Positions 8,941 to 17,470 of a DNA stretch of 64,000 bases are shown here, in pieces. Positions within the stretch are counted from its first letter, which is position 1. Each line of letters begins with the position of its first letter. The translations under genes and the position numbers were made by a program. Source of the stretch: Hufsiella ginkgonis (GTDB lineage Bacteria; Bacteroidota; Bacteroidia; Sphingobacteriales; Sphingobacteriaceae). A model generated the notes under the pieces. The model worked only from the letters and a program-made list of their open reading frames with translations. It had not been told where the DNA came from and searched no databases. The stretch is from positions 1,116,001 to 1,180,000 of the forward strand of contig NZ_WVHS01000001.1 of assembly GCF_009834915.1 (NCBI RefSeq), read 5' to 3'.

Positions 8941-8941
8941 T

Positions 8942-8972
8942 AAAAAACCGCCCCGGTTAAGGGCGGCTTTTT
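8942..8972. terminator. Bidirectional rho-independent terminator
   Basis: AAAAAA, then stem CCGCCC (8948-8953), a 7-base loop, stem GGGCGG (8961-8966), then CTTTTT. It sits directly after the T9SS cargo gene and 18 bases before the end of the convergent DUF4397 gene, with A and T tracts on both sides, so it can serve both transcripts. Confidence 0.85.
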
Positions 8973-8989
8973 AAGGATTACTCACCTGA

Positions 8990-9769
8990 CTAGTTATTAG
9001 CCGTATTATCCATAAACGGCCGGTTGGTGGCGGTGCCGGTAGCCGAGACCGTCATGTCGCCGCGGGTGGTAATGGTATAAACCCTTCCTTTTACAAAGGA
9101 TACGGCGGTGCGGGTAAACACGATAGCTGTCGGGGTGGCAGTATACCTGATATTCAGATCATACACACCCTGCGGAACCTTTACGAACTCTGAGGCTGCT
9201 TTATAAGCGATCCCGGTAGCGATGGTAGGCTCGGCGCCGCCAACGGTGTTTTTAATAGTGAAGTTCAACGCTCCGGTCCCGTTAGGAATGGTGTTCACTA
9301 ACCGCACATAAGCGGAAGAGGTATCCTGCGCGGGAATTTTATCTTCCACGATAAAGGCGTCGCTGGTTTTAGCGGTGGCGTTGTAAAAGCCGCAGAGGTA
9401 CAGCGAGTAAAACTTTCCTTTTTCGATGGCGCTGCTGGTATTAGAGATCGCCAGGTCTTTATCTGTGGCGGCCGCAATCTGGCCTTTAAACGCGTAAGTG
9501 CCGGCAACCAGGCTTGCATAAGTGCTTGCAGGGCCTACCGATCCATAACTTACCCCGGTGGTTGCCTCTGCCCCGGTGGCCGAAACGGTTGCCGTTACCT
9601 TAGTAGTATTGGCGTAAAAATTCACAGAAGGTGCATTGATACCAAAATTGAAGAACTTGATCTGTGCACCGATTTCACGGCCGTCAATCACCTGGATACT
9701 GTTTTTTTCGCAGGCGCTGAATCCTGTTACGAAAACCATGGCTAGTATATATAAATAGTTTCTTTTCAT
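8990..9769 (-). CDS. DUF4397 domain lipoprotein, third gene of the SusCD operon
   Basis: The product is about 259 residues, starting MKRNYLYILAMVF. It has a lipoprotein signal peptide with lipobox TGFSAC. The mature part (AQIKFFNFGINAPSVNFYAN, LVAGTYAFKGQIA, YSLYLCGFYN, AYVRLVNTIPNGTGALNF, VYTITTRGDM) is the two-lobed beta pattern of DUF4397, a surface-exposed beta-sandwich family of unknown function. The open frame extends 30 bases upstream, but ATG 9769 gives a proper lipoprotein leader and starts 11 bases after the susD-like stop. As the third gene of a SusC-SusD operon it probably sits on the outer membrane and helps capture the ligand, like other auxiliary Sus surface lipoproteins. That role is an inference. 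Confidence 0.85.
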   Translation of the reverse strand: MKRNYLYILAMVFVTGFSACEKNSIQVIDGREIGAQIKFFNFGINAPSVNFYANTTKVTATVSATGAEATTGVSYGSVGPASTYASLVAGTYAFKGQIAAATDKDLAISNTSSAIEKGKFYSLYLCGFYNATAKTSDAFIVEDKIPAQDTSSAYVRLVNTIPNGTGALNFTIKNTVGGAEPTIATGIAYKAASEFVKVPQGVYDLNIRYTATPTAIVFTRTAVSFVKGRVYTITTRGDMTVSATGTATNRPFMDNTANN

Positions 9770-9780
9770 CGGTTTAAAGT

Positions 9781-11367
9781 TTAAGGTTGAAGGATCCACA
9801 ACGGCTTGATATGATAATCAATCGCTAACGCACCGATCAGGTCGAGGTTCGCACGGTTCCAAACATATTCGGAGTTGTACCTTGGGCGCAGCCGCTGTAC
9901 CGGTTTTCCGCCGTTATCATCATACAAGGTGGTAGGCAGTGCAAAACCAACGTATACAGATTTAGTGGTTGCAGGGTCGGCATCGGTGTAATGGAACCTG
10001 CGCATATCCATCCAGGTTTCCATATGTCCCCATGCCCACAGGGCGATGTATTTCTGGCACATGATGTGGGTAAGGGTAAGCTGGGCGGGATCGGTCGGTA
10101 CGATATTGACGTCGGAAAGGAACGCTGTTTTCTCCGCCGCACTGATCTGCGAAGGCAGCTGGCCGTTGTCAGAGTTACGTGCATTCACAAAATCGATGTG
10201 CGAGGAGATCCCGTTCTTATAAGCGGTAAGCGCGGTAGTCTTGTCGTTCATCCTGAAAGCCGCTTCAGCCTTAATGAACTGGAGCTGTGAATAGGTGATG
10301 GCCGGGATCTTCGACTTGTCATCAAAGATATACCGGGTAGGTACGCCGGCTGAAACCGCACCTGCATAACCGTGCAGGTTATAGGGCTGTTTCGCGGCGG
10401 CGAGTGCGCCGAAGTTTAGCACGTTGATGTCGGTACCATTGTACGTGCCGTCAGAAGAAGGGGCCAGCATCCTGGACATGCGCGGGTCGACCACGTTATT
10501 AAACGCCGTACCGTTCATCAGGTTAACAATAAACTGTGTCTGCCTGTAGCTGGTGGTAGAGGTAACCAGGTTGCCGCGACGGGGACCGAAAAAGTTGGTA
10601 TCATCATTCGCGGTGTTGGTGTACGTAAGCAGCGCATCATCGGCATTGCTGGCAAACGATTTATCAACAGCGGCGATCACATCGGCCGGTTTATATAATG
10701 TGGGCTTATTGCTGTAGTGGCTCAGGTTAACTGCCAGCAGGGCGTATGCATATTTAATCCACTTGGTCCTGTCGCCGTTATAGATCTTATCGCCTACGGC
10801 AAGGTAAGCGGTGTTGCTGTTACCCTCGGTTTTTTGCAGGTTGGCGATGGCCAGGCCCAGCAACCGCTGAACTTCCTGGTAAGCAAACTCCTGTGAGTCG
10901 TAGCTGAAGGAAGTTTTTGAAGGGTCGATGGCTTCTTTAATGGTAATCTCGCCATGAAGGTCGGTGAGGCTCTGCCAGCCCCATGCTTTCAGGATCTGGG
11001 CCACGCCAAGGAGGTCCCAGCGTTGCTCGGCCTCGGCTTTGTTGGTCATGTCAACCAGGTTCTGGCCAAGGCTCCAATATACGTCGCGCCAGATCTCGGC
11101 GGCGTTGTCTGAAGCGGGATCGTAACCCATCTTTTCCCAATTGTTAATAACGGTGGCCCCCACCAATTTCCAGTTCTGGGTGTAGCGGCCCACGAAACGT
11201 CCCTCGTAAAGCGGCGCTGTTACCATCCAATGCAGCATTGGCGCCAGGTAAAGGTTGGCTGCTACCTTTTCAGGTGCGTTCGGATTCGTGTTTACGTCGA
11301 GGTATTTTTTACAACCCGAGCTTAGAACAAGCCCGCTTGCAATTAACAGTATATATAATTTTTTCAT
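9781..11367 (-). CDS. SusD/RagB family nutrient-binding outer membrane lipoprotein (SusD-like_2 type)
   Basis: The product is 528 residues with a lipobox LSSGC, then KKYLDVNTNPNAP, a common start for SusD-like_2 proteins. Helical TPR-type segments characteristic of SusD are visible throughout (LGVAQILKAWGWQSLTDLHG, KYAYALLAVNLSHYSN, SQLQFIKAEAAFRMNDKTTA). It lies 11 bases downstream of the SusC-like gene. SusD-type proteins form a lid over the SusC barrel and bind the ligand before import. Glycan and peptide specificities both occur in this branch, and no enzyme gene in the locus points to a substrate. Confidence 0.93.
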   Translation of the reverse strand: MKKLYILLIASGLVLSSGCKKYLDVNTNPNAPEKVAANLYLAPMLHWMVTAPLYEGRFVGRYTQNWKLVGATVINNWEKMGYDPASDNAAEIWRDVYWSLGQNLVDMTNKAEAEQRWDLLGVAQILKAWGWQSLTDLHGEITIKEAIDPSKTSFSYDSQEFAYQEVQRLLGLAIANLQKTEGNSNTAYLAVGDKIYNGDRTKWIKYAYALLAVNLSHYSNKPTLYKPADVIAAVDKSFASNADDALLTYTNTANDDTNFFGPRRGNLVTSTTSYRQTQFIVNLMNGTAFNNVVDPRMSRMLAPSSDGTYNGTDINVLNFGALAAAKQPYNLHGYAGAVSAGVPTRYIFDDKSKIPAITYSQLQFIKAEAAFRMNDKTTALTAYKNGISSHIDFVNARNSDNGQLPSQISAAEKTAFLSDVNIVPTDPAQLTLTHIMCQKYIALWAWGHMETWMDMRRFHYTDADPATTKSVYVGFALPTTLYDDNGGKPVQRLRPRYNSEYVWNRANLDLIGALAIDYHIKPLWILQP

Positions 11368-11378
11368 GATCGTTCTTT

Positions 11379-14300
11379 TTAAAGGCCTATTCTAATTCCG
11401 AAGTTCAACCCGATAGGCATCGGGAAGTTACCGAAGTCGATACCGGCAGCGCCGGAACCACCCACCGCGGCCGTGTTACCGTTAACTACCGGGTCGAGAC
11501 CGGTATAGTTTGTGATTAAAAACAAGTCTGTACCGGTTACAAATACGCTGGCATTTTTTACGAAGTTCTGGCGGCTAAGCAATTTTGCCGGTAACCGGTA
11601 GTTCAGCGTTACGTCTTTTAAACGGATCCAGTTGATATCTTTCTCGATGTACAGCTCTTCGCTGATCCCGGTGTAGTACCCATTGCTGTAGAATGGCGTC
11701 ACCGCGATGTTGTTGCGGGTTGGGTTAGCGGTATTTTCTTTACCGTCCTGGAAAACGCCGTCGATAATGCGTGGCTCCATACGGTCGAGCGTACCCATGC
11801 TCAGGCCCTTGGTGGCCAGGTACTGTTCGGTAGCATTCAATACATCGCCGCCTTTACGGGTATCGATCAGGAATGACATGGAGAAATCTTTGTAACGGAA
11901 CGTGTTGGTAATACCCATGGAGAAATCGGGCTGGCGGTCATACCCGGCATCAAAGAACACGGTAGAGCGCAGGGGTAAGCCGGTAGACGGGCTGATCAGG
12001 ATCTGTCCCTGGTTATTGCGCAGGTAATATAAACCGGTGAGCGAGCGGGTAGATTTTCCAACCGTGTTACCGTTTCTTACGTTACCGTACAGCCAGGTGT
12101 CAGAAACATACGACTCGGGCAGCGCATTTGGCAGCGCCAGCACTTTGCCTTTGGCGGATTCGAAGTTCACCAGGAAATCCCAGTTAAAGCTCTGTTTCTT
12201 TACCGGTGATCCTTTAAGCGAAATCTCGATACCCTGGTTACGCGTAGAAGCACCGTTCAGGTTAAACAGGATGTAACCGGTAGAGTAGCTTCCGCGGATG
12301 TCGTTTACGATCTGGTCGGTTGTTTCTTTCCGGTATACGGTCACGTCAACACCCAGGCGGTCGTTAAGGAATGAAAGCTCGGTTCCGAATTCGTACGACT
12401 TGGCGAACTCCGGTTTCAGGTTCAGGTTAGGCCCGGTAAACCCGTAGCCGTAACCGCCGCCAACGGTTGCTTTAAACTCGAGCGAGGGCACATACGCATA
12501 AGGACGCGCATCGCGCCCTACTTCCGCGTATGCGGCCCTGATCTTACCCGACGACAGGAATGCCGGGAGACCTTTAAACGCATCGGTAAACACGAAACTT
12601 CCCGAAACAGACGGGTAAAAGAAGGAGTTGCGGTCTTCGGGAATGGTGGAGGTCCAGTCATTCCTGCCGGTAGCGGTGATGTATAAATAATCTTTGAATG
12701 ATACGGTAGCGGTTCCGAACACGCTCATCAGCCTTCTCTGTGAGATGGTGCTCCGGGCGTTCCTGATATTGGTATTGTTTACCGAAATGAAGTCCGGGTC
12801 AAGGAAGCTTTCGCCATAAGTGGCATCAACGTTCGATTTCAGGTCCTGGATAGAGTTACCCAGCGTTCCGTTGATGGCGAAGTTTTCACCCAGCGATTGT
12901 TTATTGATATTTAACAGGTTCTGGATGTTGATGTTCCGCGTAACGTCGTTCGCGATATCCAGGATCCCTTTAAAGGTAAAGCCGGCAGAACTCTGTGGGT
13001 GACGCACCTGCAGGTTCTGGTTGGTGTACGTATCTACACCGATGTTCGACTTTAAATACCCCCATTTAAACGGCGTGATGGTTAAACCGAGGTTAGAGAT
13101 CAGGCGGTTTGTTTTTGCACCGATCTTGTTCTTGTTGATGTTAAAATAAGGGTTGTCGATCTCCGCCGCGGCGGTACCGGTAGTAACCTGCCTGCGAAGG
13201 CCGCCCGGGGTAAGATAGTTGGTGGCATCGTCTGTTTGCGGCCATAAAAGCAAACCGATGAGCGGCCCGTTAGTGCCCTTTGAAGGCTGCACGTTGTTGG
13301 AATAGGTATACGCCAGGGAAAGGTCCGTTTTTAACCAGGAGTTTACTGTTGCCTGGCTGGCGCCGGTAAGATTTATCCTGTCGTAAATTGAATTGGGAAC
13401 CACCCCGTTCTGGCCGGTATAAGAGGTAGCTACGCGATAAGTTACCTTGTCGCTGCCGCCACTCATAGAGAGGTTGTGTTTCTGGGTCATCGCGGTCTGG
13501 AAAAACTCGCTGATATTATCGTAAAACTTGGTGCCCTGCGGATAGGCAGGGCCGAAATAGCTAAATGAGGTAGAAGTGCTGAATGGCGCACCGCTCGCCC
13601 CCAGGCCGTATACCTGCTGGATCTCCGGTTGTGCCCTGGTTTTTTCAAGGCGGAAGCTGTTGCTGTATTCTACCGAGCCGGCTCCTGCTTTACCTCTTTT
13701 GGTGGTAATCACGATCGCGCCGTTCGCTGCGTCGATCCCGTAAAGCGCTGCCGCTTCAGGGCCTTTTAACACCACGAGGGTTTCGATGTCCTCGGGGTTA
13801 ATATCTGCCGCCCGGTTGGTGTAATCCGTGCTGCGGTTAGCCTGCGAGGTGGTCGAGCTGATCTCGGAAAAGAAAACCGAGTTACTCAGCGTTTTATTGT
13901 CAACGGGTAAACCGTCAACGATAAATAACGGTTGGTTGCTTCCGCTGATGGAGCTTACCCCGCGAATGGTAATGGACGAAGATGCGCCCGGTACACCCGA
14001 AGTATTGGTCACTTCAACACCGGCGATCCTGCCCTGTAATGCGTTGATAAAATTCTCGCGCTGTGTCTCGGCAATTGCAGCTCCTTTTACGGTTTGCTGC
14101 GAGGTACCCAGGGCACGCTGCTGAACTGTATTTCCCAACGCCGTTACCACTACTTCGTTAAGAGTTTTGGAATCCGATTTCAGCACCACGTCGATCACAG
14201 AAGCGGTGCCTACGGTCCTTTCTTCGGTCACCATTCCCAGGAACTTGAAAACCAGTACCTGGCCCGCAGACGCCCTTACGGAATACGTGCCGCTGGCGGT

Positions 14301-14465
14301 GGTCGACCCACCCTGGGTGGTTCCTTTAACAATCACCGAAGCGCCGGGGAGGGGAAGGCCGTCTTCAGCCGAAATAACCTTTCCGGTAATTACTTTTTCC
14401 TGCGCAAGCGCACTTGCCGCAATAAAAAGGATACCCAAAAGTGTCGTGAGTAGTCGTTTTTTCAT
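11379..14465 (-). CDS. SusC/RagA family TonB-linked outer membrane transporter
   Basis: The 1028-residue protein has a signal peptide (LLGILFIAASALAQ). A carboxypeptidase-regulatory-like domain follows (about 22-105: KVISAEDGLPLPGASVIVKG, TYSVRASAGQVLVFKFLGM). The TonB-box/plug region (about 110-240) holds FINALQGRIAGVEVTN, SSITIRGVSSISGSNQPLF and IVDGLPVDN, which are signatures of the SusC/RagA subfamily. A 22-strand-type barrel extends to the C-terminus (NFPMPIGLNFGIRIGL). Length is typical. It is the first gene of a three-gene operon with the SusD-like and DUF4397 lipoproteins. A DeoR-type regulator is transcribed divergently from 14663 and may control the operon. No polysaccharide hydrolase is nearby, so the ligand is unknown. 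Confidence 0.95.
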   Translation of the reverse strand: MKKRLLTTLLGILFIAASALAQEKVITGKVISAEDGLPLPGASVIVKGTTQGGSTTASGTYSVRASAGQVLVFKFLGMVTEERTVGTASVIDVVLKSDSKTLNEVVVTALGNTVQQRALGTSQQTVKGAAIAETQRENFINALQGRIAGVEVTNTSGVPGASSSITIRGVSSISGSNQPLFIVDGLPVDNKTLSNSVFFSEISSTTSQANRSTDYTNRAADINPEDIETLVVLKGPEAAALYGIDAANGAIVITTKRGKAGAGSVEYSNSFRLEKTRAQPEIQQVYGLGASGAPFSTSTSFSYFGPAYPQGTKFYDNISEFFQTAMTQKHNLSMSGGSDKVTYRVATSYTGQNGVVPNSIYDRINLTGASQATVNSWLKTDLSLAYTYSNNVQPSKGTNGPLIGLLLWPQTDDATNYLTPGGLRRQVTTGTAAAEIDNPYFNINKNKIGAKTNRLISNLGLTITPFKWGYLKSNIGVDTYTNQNLQVRHPQSSAGFTFKGILDIANDVTRNINIQNLLNINKQSLGENFAINGTLGNSIQDLKSNVDATYGESFLDPDFISVNNTNIRNARSTISQRRLMSVFGTATVSFKDYLYITATGRNDWTSTIPEDRNSFFYPSVSGSFVFTDAFKGLPAFLSSGKIRAAYAEVGRDARPYAYVPSLEFKATVGGGYGYGFTGPNLNLKPEFAKSYEFGTELSFLNDRLGVDVTVYRKETTDQIVNDIRGSYSTGYILFNLNGASTRNQGIEISLKGSPVKKQSFNWDFLVNFESAKGKVLALPNALPESYVSDTWLYGNVRNGNTVGKSTRSLTGLYYLRNNQGQILISPSTGLPLRSTVFFDAGYDRQPDFSMGITNTFRYKDFSMSFLIDTRKGGDVLNATEQYLATKGLSMGTLDRMEPRIIDGVFQDGKENTANPTRNNIAVTPFYSNGYYTGISEELYIEKDINWIRLKDVTLNYRLPAKLLSRQNFVKNASVFVTGTDLFLITNYTGLDPVVNGNTAAVGGSGAAGIDFGNFPMPIGLNFGIRIGL

Positions 14466-14662
14466 ATGTTAATTAGTTTGGATTGAGTAAGCAAAGCCGC
14501 GTCCAACCGCATGGTACGTTACGCTAACACGACCGAACACCGGATGGATAAGCTAAAGTTATATAGTTTATTTTTAAAAAGCGCAAACTCTCGCAATAAT
14601 ATTTTTAAATCCCGCAAAAAACCGCAACTTTATCATTCAAACATAAACAAACCAAATCTCCG

Positions 14663-15430
14663 ATGCTTACCCCAACGGTCAACCTTTTAAAGAAAGAACG
14701 CCACGCTTTTATTATAAAACAGGTAAACCTTCATAATAAGGTACTCTCTTCTGACCTGAGCCAACAGCTTAACGTATCGGAAGACACGGTAAGGCGCGAC
14801 CTTAACGAACTTGCAGAAACCGGCAAAGTATTAAAAGTACACGGAGGGGCTTTGTCCCGGTCGTTCCATTTTCCTTTCCGGGATAGTGAAACCTATGCGC
14901 TCGACTCGAAAAAGGAAGTGGCCCGCAAAGCTCTCGGCATGATAAAGGATGGAATGGTGATCCTCACGGCAGGCGGCACCACCATGATCGAGCTGGCCCG
15001 TATGGTCCCCGACGACCTGCGCGTTACGTTTTTCACCATCAGCCCGCTGGTAGCGCTGGAGCTTAACGAGCATGCGGGTGCGGAAGTGATCCTGGTAGGC
15101 GGCCAGCTGTCGAAAAACTCGCAGGTGAACATCGGCTCACAAACCGTGAGCTTTTTACACGAGATCCAGGTAGATATCTGTTTCCTGGGCACCAATGGCG
15201 TCTCGGCCGGTAAGGGCATTACCGATTCCGACTGGGAGATCGTACAGGTAAAGAAAGCGATGATCAAGTCGGCCAACCGCTCCGTGATCCTGAGCATTTC
15301 TGAGAAGCTCGACTCGGTACAGCCCATGAAAGTATGCGGGCTTAACCAGGTGTCGGCGCTGGTTACAGAGCTCGACCCGCAGGATAAACAGCTTGCCGCT
15401 TACAGGAACGCTTCGGTGCAGTTAATCTAA
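14663..15430 (+). CDS. DeoR/GlpR family transcriptional regulator
   Basis: The product is 255 residues. The N-terminal winged helix-turn-helix (about 10-65) has KKERHAFIIKQV, LSSDLSQQLNVSEDTVRRDL and LAETGKVLKVHGGAL, the DeoR signature. The C-terminal sugar-phosphate sensing domain (about 80-235) includes MIKDGMVILTAGGTTMIELA, VILVGGQLSKNSQVNIG, DICFLGTNGVSAGKGITDSD and KSANRSVILSISEKLDS, of the ribose-5-phosphate isomerase-like fold. DeoR regulators usually respond to a phosphorylated sugar. It is divergent from the SusC operon with about 200 bases between them, so control of that operon is plausible. The gene ends in a 34-base convergent gap before the AI-2E permease gene. Confidence 0.93.
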   Translation: MLTPTVNLLKKERHAFIIKQVNLHNKVLSSDLSQQLNVSEDTVRRDLNELAETGKVLKVHGGALSRSFHFPFRDSETYALDSKKEVARKALGMIKDGMVILTAGGTTMIELARMVPDDLRVTFFTISPLVALELNEHAGAEVILVGGQLSKNSQVNIGSQTVSFLHEIQVDICFLGTNGVSAGKGITDSDWEIVQVKKAMIKSANRSVILSISEKLDSVQPMKVCGLNQVSALVTELDPQDKQLAAYRNASVQLI

Positions 15431-15464
15431 GACCGGGTTGTCCGTCCCGGTAGGTTACAGGAGC

Positions 15465-16595
15465 CTATTTGCCTGCTACTTTTTCGACCACTTTTTCTGA
15501 AACGGCTTTTTCGGGGGGCGCTTTTTTGGCTTTTCGCCTGAAGGGGTTCCGGCGCTTGGTGGGGATTTCGTCGCCCAGCAGTTTTCCCCATGGCTTAAGT
15601 TCATCTACCCGGTCGAAAATGATCTTGAGAATAGCCACGAACGGGATGGTGAGAAACATCCCGGCAATGCCCCATAACGCACCGCCAAGCAGCACGCTGA
15701 TGATAGAAATAAGTGCGTTGATCTGTACTTTCGACGATACGATGCGCGGTACCAGAATATTATTATCGATAAATTGGATGAGCATGTAGGCACCGATCAC
15801 GCCCAGCTGGGTGGAATAACCGTCTTTGGTAACCGTAGCCATCAGCACCGGCAGGGCGATGGCGATAAGCCCGCCAATATAAGGCAGCATATTGAGCAGC
15901 GCACCGATCACCCCTAGCAGCACGGCATATTCCACGCCCAGGATCAGCAACGCGGCAGAGTTCATCACCGCTACGATGAGCGCCTCGAGCAGGAGCCCCA
16001 CCATGTAGCTTTGAATGGCCATTTTGGTTTGGCTGAGCACCTCGGCTACTTTTTTCTCATGCTCGTCTGCAAACACCTCGTACAGGAAATTCAGCACGAG
16101 CGGTTTATATAACAGGAACATGAACACATATACCGGCACCAGGAAAACCAGCGCGAGCGTACCAAGCGCGGAACCAAGGGTATGACCTACCATCGCGCTG
16201 CCGCTGTTAATGGCGTCGCTGATGAGCTGCTGCTGTTTCTCGAACGAAACTCCGAAATCGCGCTGCAATAATTTCCGGGTATCGTCAAGCACCGTCGTGA
16301 ATTTTGCCTTGAGCAGCGGAAATGCATCGCTGAAATGCGCGATCTGCGACGACAGGAAATAGATCACGCCCGATACGATAACCAGCGCGATGAGCATCGA
16401 TGCGGCGATGGCAAGCGCGCGCGGCATTTTTTTCTGGAAACGATTCACCAACGGGTTCAGCAGGATGGCGATGATCAGCGAAAACGCGATCGGCGACAAG
16501 ATATCCTTCAGGTTAAGCAGGGCATACGACAAAAGGGTCAACCCGAATAACACCACGGTGCTCTTAAGGTAAAAAGGATATTCTTTGGGTTTCAT
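15465..16595 (-). CDS. AI-2E family transporter (TqsA/YdiK-like permease)
   Basis: The 376-residue membrane protein has about eight predicted helices: a pair at about 11-75 (STVVLFGLTLLSYALLNL, IAFSLIIAILLNPLV), one at 62-85, and a group at about 150-330 (LALVFLVPVYVFMFLLY, VLLGVIGALLNMLPYIGGLI, LLGGALWGIAGMFLTIPFVA). PYIGGLIA and GGALWGIAGMFL are family landmarks of AI-2E_transport. The C-terminus is a basic, Ala/Lys/Val-rich cytoplasmic tail (KKAPPEKAVSEKVVEKVAGK). Members export small molecules, and some are Na+/H+ antiporters. Autoinducer-2 transport should not be assumed. An inverted-repeat element starts 8 bases upstream of its ATG. Confidence 0.92.
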   Translation of the reverse strand: MKPKEYPFYLKSTVVLFGLTLLSYALLNLKDILSPIAFSLIIAILLNPLVNRFQKKMPRALAIAASMLIALVIVSGVIYFLSSQIAHFSDAFPLLKAKFTTVLDDTRKLLQRDFGVSFEKQQQLISDAINSGSAMVGHTLGSALGTLALVFLVPVYVFMFLLYKPLVLNFLYEVFADEHEKKVAEVLSQTKMAIQSYMVGLLLEALIVAVMNSAALLILGVEYAVLLGVIGALLNMLPYIGGLIAIALPVLMATVTKDGYSTQLGVIGAYMLIQFIDNNILVPRIVSSKVQINALISIISVLLGGALWGIAGMFLTIPFVAILKIIFDRVDELKPWGKLLGDEIPTKRRNPFRRKAKKAPPEKAVSEKVVEKVAGK

Positions 16596-16602
16596 GGGAG
16601 GT

Positions 16603-16793
16603 AGTCAGTTTTCAGTGATCAGTGATCAGTTCCGGCAGGATTTAATGTAAGCCGGTATTCGCGCCTGACAACTAACAACATAACAATCAGCTTTCAGTTT
16701 TAATTATCAGGGATTACTTCCTGTAAAGCGCCGCACAGTAAACTGATCACTGATCACTGATCACTGATTACTGATTACTGATTACTGATTACT
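16603..16793. repeat. Intergenic inverted-repeat element 1: heptamer arrays (TCAGTGA / ACTGATC)
   Basis: The left arm at 16603-16630 contains CAGTTTTCAGTGATCAGTGA and one more copy of the word. The right arm at 16742-16793 is seven tandem 7-base units, three ACTGATC followed by four ACTGATT, plus a partial ACT. The arms are reverse complements over about 20 bases. Between them lies a 111-base body with AGCGCCGCACAG at 16727-16738. The element fills the gap between the divergent AI-2E permease gene (start 8 bases away) and purN (-7 box 24 bases beyond the array). Related copies lie at 18995, 20216, 47065 and 53950. Confidence 0.85.
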
Positions 16794-16816
16794 AAAGTAT
16801 TTTCCCCGCGATTCGG

Positions 16817-16824
16817 TATCTTTG
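16817..16824 (+). promoter_or_regulatory. -7 promoter box of purN
   Basis: TATCTTTG, an exact TAnnTTTG match, ends 25 bases before the purN start codon. The expected -33 position falls at the edge of the heptamer array that ends at 16793, so the repeat element supplies the upstream half of this promoter. Confidence 0.7.
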
Positions 16825-16849
16825 TTACACATCCAACCAGGTTCCCGCT

Positions 16850-17431
16850 TTGAAAAAACGTATTGCCATTTTTGCTTCCGGATCGGGCTCGAATGCTCAG
16901 CGGATCATGGAGCACTTTAAAAGGAGTCATGATGCCGAGGTATCTATCGTCCTTACCAACAACCCGGAGGCCTACGTGCTGCAGCGCGCAGACAATTTCG
17001 AGATCCCCAGCCACGTGTTTACCCGCCACGAATTCTACCACACGGCAGATGTGGTGAACCTGCTCATGAACCTGCAGGTAGATATTATCGTGCTAGCAGG
17101 CTTTATGTGGCTTATCCCGGAGAACCTGCTAAAAGCATTTCCCAACAAGATCATCAACATTCACCCGGCGCTGCTGCCCAAGTACGGAGGCAAAGGCATG
17201 TATGGCGACCACGTGCATAAAGCGGTACTGGCCAATGAGGAAGAAGAATCGGGCATCACCATCCACTTTGTGAACGAGCATTTCGACGAAGGTGAAATCA
17301 TTCACCAATCGCGGTTCCGCATTAACAAAGGCGACGACCTGGAAATGATCAAGTTCAAGGGTCAGCAACTGGAACATCTTCACTATCCTAAGGTAGTAGA
17401 AAGCTTGCTGAAGAGGATGAAGAGCTTGTGA
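16850..17431 (+). CDS. purN: Phosphoribosylglycinamide formyltransferase PurN
   Basis: This 193-residue enzyme transfers a formyl group from 10-formyl-tetrahydrofolate to GAR, the third step of purine synthesis. The N-terminal substrate loop is IAIFASGSGSNAQRIMEHF. The catalytic Asn/His motif is INIHPALLPKYGGKGMYG, and ESGITIHFVNEHFDEGEII carries the catalytic Asp region (here DEGEI). Length is typical for PurN. The start is a TTG (TTGAAAAAACGT): no in-frame ATG is found nearby upstream, and the TTG sits the usual distance from the TATCTTTG box. purH follows 39 bases downstream with its own -7 box. Confidence 0.95.
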   Translation: MKKRIAIFASGSGSNAQRIMEHFKRSHDAEVSIVLTNNPEAYVLQRADNFEIPSHVFTRHEFYHTADVVNLLMNLQVDIIVLAGFMWLIPENLLKAFPNKIINIHPALLPKYGGKGMYGDHVHKAVLANEEEESGITIHFVNEHFDEGEIIHQSRFRINKGDDLEMIKFKGQQLEHLHYPKVVESLLKRMKSL

Positions 17432-17439
17432 AAAAATCA

Positions 17440-17447
17440 TACCTTTG
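17440..17447 (+). promoter_or_regulatory. -7 promoter box of purH
   Basis: TACCTTTG matches TAnnTTTG. It lies just after the purN stop and 23 bases before the purH ATG, so purH can be transcribed separately from purN. Confidence 0.65.
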
Positions 17448-17470
17448 CACCTTCAAAAATTTCACCCCGC

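Noticed and set aside
15432-15451. ACCGGG/CCCGGT hairpin in the gap between the DeoR and AI-2E genes
   Set aside because: Only 6 bp with an 8-base loop and no T tract on either side; too weak to call a terminator.
16742-16793. Possible CRISPR array
   Set aside because: Units are 7 bases with no spacers, and no cas genes are present.
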